Assembly (NCBI RefSeq): GCF_900110255.1
Contig: NZ_FODD01000031.1
Span: 1 to 64,000 of the forward strand
Direction of reading: 5' to 3'
Source: Actinacidiphila rubida
GTDB lineage: Bacteria; Actinomycetota; Actinomycetes; Streptomycetales; Streptomycetaceae
Length of the DNA stretch: 64,000 nucleotides
In this document: one piece after another, positions 58,170 to 64,000 of the stretch
Layout of the letters: every line of letters begins with the position of its first letter
How positions within the stretch are numbered: position 1 is the stretch's first letter
Notes under the pieces: model-generated
Database searches by the model: none
Told to the model about the DNA's origin: nothing
What the model saw: the letters and a program-made list of their open reading frames with translations, nothing else
Translations under genes and position numbers: made by a program

Positions 58170-60617
58170 GTGAGCACCGCGGCGGAGCGGGCGGACGCGG
58201 CGGAGGCCGGCGGCGGGAGGAAGAACGAGACGCCACCGCGGATCCGCCGGTGGGTCCACTGGGTCGGCGCACACGATCCGGGCCTGTCCGCGCTGCGGCG
58301 GGCGCTGCGTGCCGCGATCATCACACCCTCGCTGTTCGCGGTGGCGTTCCTGGGCATCGGCAATCCGGTCATCGCGGTCTTCGCCGCCTTCGCCCCCATG
58401 GTGCTCATGCTGTTCGTCGACTTCAGCGGTCCCATGCGCGAGAGGGTGGCCGAACAGGCGAGCCTGGCGCTGGTCTCGGTCGCCCTGGTGGGACTGGGCA
58501 GTCTGGCCGGCCAGGTGGTGTGGGTCGCCGGGGTCGCGGCGTTCGTCGTCACGTTCGCCATCCAGTTCGGCGGCGTGCTGAGCTCCGCGCTGGCCGGCGC
58601 GCGGGCCCCCCTCCTGATCAGCTTCGTGCTGCCGGCCACGCTCGTCGCGCCCGTCGGCGCCGTCCCGGACCGGCTCGCGGGCTGGTCGATGGGCGCCGCC
58701 GCGACGGTGCTCGCGGTCCGCTTCATGTGGCCGCGCCCGGTCAGCGAGCCGCTGCGCGACTCCACCGCGCGGGCGTGCGCGCTCCTGGCACGGCAGTTGC
58801 GCCTTGAGGTGCCCTCCGCCGGTCCGTCCGCGCGCCGATCCGACCGCGACGCGGCCGCGCGCGCCGCCGCTGACGGCGTGGACGCGATGAAGGACGTCTT
58901 CTACGCCACGCCCAACCGGCCCACCGGACTGTCCACCTCGGCCCGCGCCCTGGTCCGCATGACGAGCACGATCCACTGGCTGCACAAGGTCGTGGCGGAG
59001 GAGCCCCTGGAGCGGGCCGACGCCGTCAGCACCGCAGCGGTACGCGAGGTGGCACTGGCCGCGGCGGAGGTGCTGGAGAGCGGGGCGGAGCTGCTGAAGG
59101 GGGACGCGGGGCCGTCGGGCGCGGGCTCCACGGGCGCGGGGCCCTCAGCCGCGCGCCCGGACCCGTCGGCGGACTCGGCGCCGCCCCCTGCTCCTGCCCC
59201 CGACTCGTCCGCCGGGCTGGAAGCCCGCATGGAACGGCTGGACGCGGCGCGGCGCGGGCTCCAGCACGTGCTGACCGAGGTCCTGCCGGAGAGGCTGACG
59301 CCGTCGGAGCTGGCCGGCGCGCTCGCGTCCGGATTCCGCGCCGAACGCAGGGGCTCCCTCGCCGCGTCGATCGCGTCCGACGTCCGGCTGGCCGTCCTGG
59401 CGCGGCAGCGCAGCTGGTGGCAGCGGGTGCGCGGCAGCCGTCCGGTGCAGGCCCAGTCCGACCTGTCCTCGGCCCGCGACCGCCTCGTCGGCCACCTGGA
59501 CTGGCACTCGGTGTGGCTGCACAACAGCCTGCGCGGTGCGGCCGCGCTCAGCGCGGCCGTGGTCCTCGCCCAACTCACCGGGGTGCAGCACGCGTTCTGG
59601 GTCGTGTTCGGCACCCTCGCGGTGCTGCGGTCGAGCGCGGTGAACACCGGCCAGACCGTCGGCCGGGCCCTCCTCGGCACCGCCATCGGCTTCGTCCTGG
59701 GTGTGGCGCTGATCGTCGCGCTCGCCTCGCATCCCGTGGTGCTGTGGCTGCTGCTGCCGCCGGCGATCGTCCTGATCGGCCTGGAGCCGTCCGTCATGTC
59801 GTTCACCGCGGGGCAGGCCGGGTTCACGGTGGTGCTGCTGATCCTGTTCACGATCGTGGACCCCGCCGGGTGGGAGGTCGGGCTGGTCCGCATCAAGGAC
59901 ATGGCGCTGGGGTGCGCGGTCAGCCTGGTCGTGGGAGCGCTGTTCTGGCCGCGAGGCTCGGGGCCGGCCCTCGGCCGCGTGCTCAGCGAGGCCTTCGGCG
60001 ACGGCGCCCGCTATCTGCGCACGGCCGTCGCGTTCGGCCTCACCCGCTGCGACGGCGTGGCGGTCACCGCCCCGGACTCCGACGCGGACCGGCGCCGGGC
60101 CGCGGCCTCGGCCCGCCGCGTCGACGACGCGTTCCGCGGGTACCTGGCGGAGCGCGGCACCAAACGGCTGGCGCTCCCCGACGTGACGTCGCTGGTCACC
60201 ACGGTCTCGGCGCTGCGGCTGACCGGCAACGCCATCGTCGACCTGTGGGCGCGCGCCGGGTACGTGGCCAGGAGCGACCGCTTCGAGGCGCGCGTGAGGA
60301 TCATCGACGCCTGCGAGAACCTGGCCGGCTGGTTCGAGCTCTCCGGCCGGGCGCTGGCCGGCACCGGTTCGCCCGCGCCCGCCGAACCCATGCGCCGCCC
60401 CGTCGCCGACCGGGAGCTCCAGCGGGCGGTGCGGCACGACCTCACCGACGCGCGATCATCCGGCGACGGCGCGTCCACCGCCGTCCGGCTCGTGTGGACC
60501 GCGAACCACCTCGACGGCGTGCGCCGGCTCCAGACCGACATCGTCGCCCCGATCCACGCCGCCGCCACTCTCCCCGCCCCCGTCACCACCCCGCCCCGTC
60601 ACCCCCTTCACGCCTGA
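58170..60617 (+). CDS. FUSC family membrane transporter
   Basis: 815 residues with two hydrophobic blocks of about six helices each: about 50-190 (AAIITPSLFAVAFLGIGNPV onward) and about 455-600 (LRGAAALSAAVVLAQLTGVQ, HAFWVVFGTLAVLRSSAVNT). Both blocks are fusaric-acid-resistance-like. Between them (about 190-440) is a soluble helical region with an Ala/Pro/Ser-rich linker, and a C-terminal soluble helical domain follows. The GTG has GGGAG 10 nt upstream. FUSC proteins export aromatic acids and related compounds; the substrate is unknown. Confidence 0.9.
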   Translation: MSTAAERADAAEAGGGRKNETPPRIRRWVHWVGAHDPGLSALRRALRAAIITPSLFAVAFLGIGNPVIAVFAAFAPMVLMLFVDFSGPMRERVAEQASLALVSVALVGLGSLAGQVVWVAGVAAFVVTFAIQFGGVLSSALAGARAPLLISFVLPATLVAPVGAVPDRLAGWSMGAAATVLAVRFMWPRPVSEPLRDSTARACALLARQLRLEVPSAGPSARRSDRDAAARAAADGVDAMKDVFYATPNRPTGLSTSARALVRMTSTIHWLHKVVAEEPLERADAVSTAAVREVALAAAEVLESGAELLKGDAGPSGAGSTGAGPSAARPDPSADSAPPPAPAPDSSAGLEARMERLDAARRGLQHVLTEVLPERLTPSELAGALASGFRAERRGSLAASIASDVRLAVLARQRSWWQRVRGSRPVQAQSDLSSARDRLVGHLDWHSVWLHNSLRGAAALSAAVVLAQLTGVQHAFWVVFGTLAVLRSSAVNTGQTVGRALLGTAIGFVLGVALIVALASHPVVLWLLLPPAIVLIGLEPSVMSFTAGQAGFTVVLLILFTIVDPAGWEVGLVRIKDMALGCAVSLVVGALFWPRGSGPALGRVLSEAFGDGARYLRTAVAFGLTRCDGVAVTAPDSDADRRRAAASARRVDDAFRGYLAERGTKRLALPDVTSLVTTVSALRLTGNAIVDLWARAGYVARSDRFEARVRIIDACENLAGWFELSGRALAGTGSPAPAEPMRRPVADRELQRAVRHDLTDARSSGDGASTAVRLVWTANHLDGVRRLQTDIVAPIHAAATLPAPVTTPPRHPLHA

Positions 60618-60916
60618 CATTCGAAGTCCCGGAGATGCTGGAAGCGGCCCATCTGCGCCCTGTTGCGGACGATGGGACCAACGACCCGCGCAACGGACTT
60701 CCGCTGAACGCCGCACTCCATCGCGCTTACGACGCGTACCTCTTCGCGTTCGACCCGGACACCCTCGATGTGCTGACCGTCCCCGGGGGCCCCACAATCG
60801 CCGACCTGCATATCACCACCCCGCACCTGCGAGGCCTCTCGCGCCCGCCCCACGGAGAAGCCTTGCGTTGGCGTCACCAGGAGTGGCTGAAGCGCAATGG
60901 ACTGACAACTGAGTAG
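60614..60916 (+). pseudogene. HNH endonuclease C-terminal remnant
   Basis: About 100 residues that match only the HNH_2-type nuclease end: MLEAAHLRPVADDGTNDPRN, NGLPLNAALHRAYDAYLFAF, then HLRGLSRPPHGEALRWRHQE. The H-N-H residues are there (AAH, N in NGL, H in LHRAYD). The N-terminal half normal for these enzymes is missing, and the only ATG (60635) has GGAG touching it. It begins inside the FUSC 3' end and ends with TAG 60914-60916. Most likely a truncated relic. Confidence 0.6.
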
Positions 60917-61137
60917 GGCAGACTCCCAGCCCTGATACCAGGTGAGGCTGCCCACGGTGAACCGTTGACGTGGTACGCCCACGGCCCCCTTCAGCCCGGG
61001 CCGGCGATCGACGTGATCCACGTGATCGAGGTGATCGCCAAGTGGTCAGGCCGGCTCGGCGAACATGCGCTGCTGCGTTGTCAGTGGTGTCACGCATGAT
61101 CGGCACATCAGTTCGTCAGCCGAGACGGGGAAGCGCC

Positions 61138-61479
61138 ATGCCGATCAGCAACCAGCGCATCGCGGAGCACGCATTTCTGCGACCGATGTACGAGGACGCG
61201 TACTACCCCGATCGCGTCATCGATCACGGCCGGGCGATCCTGGTGCAGCTGTGCGAGCGGATCGAGGCCGAACGGCCGTCGGACTTGGCGGCTCTGTACG
61301 CGCTCACCCAAGCGGCGACGGAGGAGTTCAACGCCCTGGAGGCTGAATTCGAGGCGGCCGGGAGTGAGATCGAGACGGTCGCGCGTGAAGTGATCGCTGA
61401 GGACTTCTGGTTCGTCGCGTCGGCGTACGACTTCACGGACGCAGACGTGGAGACGTTGATCGCCACCCGGGACTGGTGA
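61138..61479 (+). CDS. DUF5713 family protein
   Basis: 113 residues. The signature MYEDAYYPDRVIDHGRAILV (about 19-38) is followed by helices with AALYALTQAATEEFNALEAE and a C-terminal FWFVASAYDFTDADVETLIA. Small acidic soluble protein of unknown function. ATG 61138 is chosen because the family begins near NQRIAEHAFLRPMYED, and GGGGAAG lies upstream. Confidence 0.82.
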   Translation: MPISNQRIAEHAFLRPMYEDAYYPDRVIDHGRAILVQLCERIEAERPSDLAALYALTQAATEEFNALEAEFEAAGSEIETVAREVIAEDFWFVASAYDFTDADVETLIATRDW

Positions 61480-61527
61480 GAGGCCCCGCCACGGGAAGCT
61501 GAGGACGATCCCCTAGCGTGACCGTTC

Positions 61528-62220
61528 ATGCCTACTGCCTTCAGTGATGACCTCCTCCGCGTCGCGGAGTCCCACGCCGCCTGGGGTGCCGAGCAACTCG
61601 ACGCCCTGAACGGGTTCTTGCCGACGGGCGCCTGGACGGCGGATCTCGACGCCTGCGCGTACCGGCAGGGGGATCGCGAGATCCGCGTCTCCGTCGCCGG
61701 GACGTACGACTCGTCCGACCGGTCGTGGCTGTGGGGTTGGGCCAACCCCGGGCTGCAAGGTGCGCCCGTGATCCGCGCGGTGCGGCCTCTGGAGCGGTTC
61801 GGACAGGAGCAGGGCATCGCCGAGTTCAGCACTCCGCACCTCGACCTGTCCGGCTTTCCCGACCCGCGCCGCGCCGCGGAGACCCTGGCCTTCGCCGCGA
61901 TGGGCACGCTGGGCGCCGCGGGCTACGTCGGCGTCCAGGCCGGGCCCGACACACGGCTGTACTTCCTCACGGACGACCCGCAGGTCCCGCGCGCCCCGTT
62001 CGATCCGGTCGCCCTGCCCCGCCACCTCACCACCGGCGTGAGCCTCATCGGCTTCTCCGCCCGAACGGTCGTGACCGGCTACTTCGACCACCACGGCCTT
62101 CCCCAGCGCCAGGAGCCCCGCCGGATCAGCTCCGAACTCCCCCACGGCTCCACGGCGTTGGTCGACTTCGACGACGCCGGCCGCATCGCGTCGATCAGCC
62201 TCACGATCACGGGCGCGTGA
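61528..62220 (+). CDS. DUF6882 family protein
   Basis: 230 residues. Soluble protein with FSDDLLRVAESHAAWGAEQL at the N-terminus, RSWLWGWANPG and YRQGDREIRVSVAGTYDSSD in the middle, and LSLTITGA-like strands at the end. Often found near secretion-toxin immunity loci, but function is unknown and there is no toxin here. Possibly paired with the DUF5713 gene 48 nt upstream. Confidence 0.8.
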   Translation: MPTAFSDDLLRVAESHAAWGAEQLDALNGFLPTGAWTADLDACAYRQGDREIRVSVAGTYDSSDRSWLWGWANPGLQGAPVIRAVRPLERFGQEQGIAEFSTPHLDLSGFPDPRRAAETLAFAAMGTLGAAGYVGVQAGPDTRLYFLTDDPQVPRAPFDPVALPRHLTTGVSLIGFSARTVVTGYFDHHGLPQRQEPRRISSELPHGSTALVDFDDAGRIASISLTITGA

Positions 62221-62238
62221 GGCCGCACGACGACGCGC

Positions 62239-63324
62239 TCAGCGCAGCACCGCCGCCAGCAGGTCGGCCCCCAGCGCCGTCAGATCGGGCACGTTGACGC
62301 TGTAACGGACGTAGCGGCCCTGGCGGCTGGCCGTGAGCAGGCCCGCGCGGCGCAGGACGGCGAGGTGCCGGGAGACTTCCGGGGCCGAGAGCTCCCAGGC
62401 GTGGGCCAGTTCACCGGTGGTGTGGGGGCCGCGGGCCAGGGTGCGCAGCAGCCGCAGCCGTACGGGATGCGCGAGTGCCTCCAGGCGGAGGGTGACCGTT
62501 TCCAGCGGCACCGGCTGCGCGGGACTCGGCTCGGCGACGGGGTACTGCACCACCGGCTGCCAGCCGGGCGCGTGGACCGCCACCAGGTGCGGGCGGCCGA
62601 AGACGCTGGGGAGGAAGGTCACCCCGGCGCCCTGCGCGGTGGTCGCGTTGTCCTGCAGCTTGTCCACGACGATGCTGGCGCCGTCCGGCCCCAGGGCGAC
62701 CGCGCCGGAGACCGACGCGAGGGCCGCTCCGACGCCCTGGCGCTTCAGCAGGTCGTTCTTCAGCCGCAGGTCGGTGGCGAGTTGCGCGGCGGCACCCGTC
62801 CAGGCGGCGTCGAAGAAGGCCTCGGCGCACGCTTCGAGGGTGTGCCGCACCCGCGCCCGCACGGCTGCGGGGTCCGCGAGCAGCCGTTCCGCGAAGGCTT
62901 CTTGGAGCGCGCCGCGGGCCTGGGCGAGGTCCAGGGCCCGTTCGCGCGCCGCCGCGTCGGCGAGTGGTGACGGCGAACCGAAACGGACCCGGTTGCTGCC
63001 GCACGTGGTGACGAGCGCGGCGGTCACATACGTTTCGTCGTCGATCCGGTCCACGTCGTCCAGTTCCTCGGCGAGGGTCGGCCGGGGACGCGCGGGGACC
63101 AGGAAGTCGGCGCGTGAGGAGCGCCAGAGGAACTCCGCCTCCCTGAGCCGCTCGGCCAGCTCCGGCCGCAGCCCGGCCCAGACGTCCCCGGCCCAGCCGG
63201 CGAGCTGCGGATGATGCCCGGGTTCGGCCAGCACGTGCAGCATCGCGGTCAGTTCGGCCAGCGGCGAGGCGGCGAACCGCACTCGTCCGGACGGCACGCC
63301 ACCGATGTCGATCCTCAACGTCAC
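62239..63324 (-). CDS. DUF5937 / ArsR-type winged-helix regulator
   Basis: 361 residues from GTG 63324. The N-terminal about 260 residues are the DUF5937-type sensor (VRFAASPLAELTAMLHVLAE, DDVDRIDDETYV), and the C-terminal about 90 form an ArsR helix-turn-helix (LEALAHPVRLRLLRTLARGP, ELAHAWELSAPEVSRHLAVL, LTASRQGRYVRYSVN). GAGGGA abuts the GTG. A GTG at 63354 would add 10 residues. Divergent from an MFS gene across a perfect 35-bp dyad, its probable operator. Confidence 0.9.
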   Translation of the reverse strand: MTLRIDIGGVPSGRVRFAASPLAELTAMLHVLAEPGHHPQLAGWAGDVWAGLRPELAERLREAEFLWRSSRADFLVPARPRPTLAEELDDVDRIDDETYVTAALVTTCGSNRVRFGSPSPLADAAARERALDLAQARGALQEAFAERLLADPAAVRARVRHTLEACAEAFFDAAWTGAAAQLATDLRLKNDLLKRQGVGAALASVSGAVALGPDGASIVVDKLQDNATTAQGAGVTFLPSVFGRPHLVAVHAPGWQPVVQYPVAEPSPAQPVPLETVTLRLEALAHPVRLRLLRTLARGPHTTGELAHAWELSAPEVSRHLAVLRRAGLLTASRQGRYVRYSVNVPDLTALGADLLAAVLR

Positions 63325-63356
63325 TCCCTCAGTCTCGCCGGTGGGACGGCCCACGA

Positions 63357-63391
63357 CCGCGCCGGTTGACGGTTTCCGTCAACCGGCGCGG
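63357..63391. promoter_or_regulatory. perfect 16-bp dyad between ArsR and MFS
   Basis: CCGCGCCGGTTGACGG (63357-63372) and CCGTCAACCGGCGCGG (63376-63391) around TTT. It lies 32 bp from each start codon, an ideal shared operator; the core is GTTGACGG..CCGTCAAC. Confidence 0.75.
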
Positions 63392-63423
63392 CCGGCCCGC
63401 CGGCCGAACGCACCGTTGACGCC

Positions 63424-64000
63424 ATGACCTCCACCACCGGGCTCCGGCCCCGCGCCCTCGTCCACGCCTCCGGAGGCCCCCGCTACGCCGTCGCCCTGGC
63501 CGTCGACGCGCTCGGCACCGGCCTGCTGCGTCCCTTCCTGCTGCTCTACGGCGTGACGGTGCTGAGGCTGTCCGCGTCGGCCACCGGCGTCGCCATGACG
63601 GCCGGTGTCGTCGTCGCGCTGGGGTGCATGCCCGCGGTGGGCCGGTGGCTGGACCGGGGCGCGCGCAGCACGGTCGTGGCGGCGTCGATGCTGGTGCGGG
63701 TGCTGGGCGTGGCGCTCCTGCTGGCCGCCCCGCCGGGGCACGTGTGGCCGTTCACGGCGGCGGCGCTCTTCCTCGGCATCGGCAACCAGGCCTGGCCGGC
63801 GGCCCATGCGGCACTCGTGGCGACGGTCGCCCACGGCCGCGAACGCGACGCCGCTCTCGCGGGAGGCCGCGCACTGCGCAACGCCGGCCTGGGTGCGGGC
63901 GCCCTCCTCGCCACCGCGTGCCTGGCGGGTGGCAGCACCGCGTTCCAGGCGCTGGCCGGCGTCACCGGACTCGCCTACCTCGTCGCGGCGGCCTTGGCAT
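63424..64000 (+). CDS. MFS transporter, N-terminal part (runs off the window)
   Basis: At least 192 residues, open at the right edge. ATG 63424 begins MTSTTGLRPRALVHASGGPR, then hydrophobic helices YAVALAVDALGTGLLRPFLL, VAMTAGVVVALGCMPAVGRW, the motif-A-like GRWLDRGARSTVV, and GHVWPFTAAALFLGIGNQAW. It diverges from the DUF5937-ArsR regulator across the 35-bp dyad and is likely its target. Substrate unknown. Confidence 0.85.
   Translation, partial: MTSTTGLRPRALVHASGGPRYAVALAVDALGTGLLRPFLLLYGVTVLRLSASATGVAMTAGVVVALGCMPAVGRWLDRGARSTVVAASMLVRVLGVALLLAAPPGHVWPFTAAALFLGIGNQAWPAAHAALVATVAHGRERDAALAGGRALRNAGLGAGALLATACLAGGSTAFQALAGVTGLAYLVAAALA

Overview
This window is a GC-rich stretch of actinomycete chromosome, almost certainly Streptomyces or a close relative. 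The evidence is strong G/C bias at third codon positions, GTG/TTG starts, GGAGG-type ribosome sites, mycothiol- and F420-type enzymes, developmental SigF/SigN-type sigma factors and a DasR/chi-box chitinase promoter. The order upp, tadA-associated protein, tadA, tRNA-Ser, Dabb protein, sigF, sigN resembles a conserved core locus of Streptomyces chromosomes. I see no phage, plasmid origin, CRISPR array, complete insertion sequence or large biosynthetic cluster.

Layout. 0-8 kb: LytR_C envelope protein, uracil phosphoribosyltransferase, tRNA adenosine deaminase, tRNA-Ser(CGA), a BP74-type secreted protein behind a 37-bp dyad, and tandem SigB-family sigma factors. 8-24 kb: aldo/keto reductase, two drug-efflux type MFS transporters, and an operon of response regulator, histidine kinase, GT2-GtrA and GT39 glycosyltransferases, followed by small metabolic and regulatory genes (MEDS-STAS, DinB, GNAT, VOC, CGNR). 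24-27 kb: TetR regulator divergent from a quinone oxidoreductase with two operators, tRNA-Arg(ACG), tRNA-Ser(GCT) and an SSI-type protease inhibitor. 27.5-31.2 kb: a 1210-residue PAS / degenerate kinase / double receiver protein. 31.2-31.8 kb: a pair of inverted dispersed repeats. 31.8-38 kb: acyl-CoA ligase, SigE-family sigma factor, DUF1906 protein, ribokinase and two cell-surface proteins, one with a LAETG sortase signal. 38-43 kb: stress block with msrA, a DyP peroxidase-encapsulin nanocompartment and an alkyl-repair operon of two O6-alkylguanine transferases around an ECF sigma factor. 43-50 kb: EI24 protein, GH18 chitinase with a DasR-like site, a large FG-GAP repeat protein and Ku. 50-57.8 kb: SMI1, a degenerate SDR, GNAT, a GntR-ABC transporter operon, DUF6233, and a secreted alpha/beta hydrolase enclosed by 44-bp imperfect inverted repeats. 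58-64 kb: FUSC transporter, an HNH nuclease remnant, DUF5713, DUF6882, and a DUF5937-ArsR regulator divergent from an MFS gene that runs off the right edge.

How the genes work together. Several units show regulator, operator and target side by side: TetR with the oxidoreductase, GntR with the ABC transporter, ArsR with MFS, CGNR with MFS, and the chitinase promoter. DNA and protein repair and oxidative stress are over-represented between 38 and 50 kb (MsrA, DyP/encapsulin, two MGMTs, Ku). The least explained structures are the inverted-repeat-bounded hydrolase cassette (55182-56965), the transferase-sigma-transferase operon (41311-43123), the pseudokinase with tandem receivers (27538-31170) and the inverted intergenic repeats (31199-31795). 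Family assignments were made by reading motifs by eye; no database search was run.
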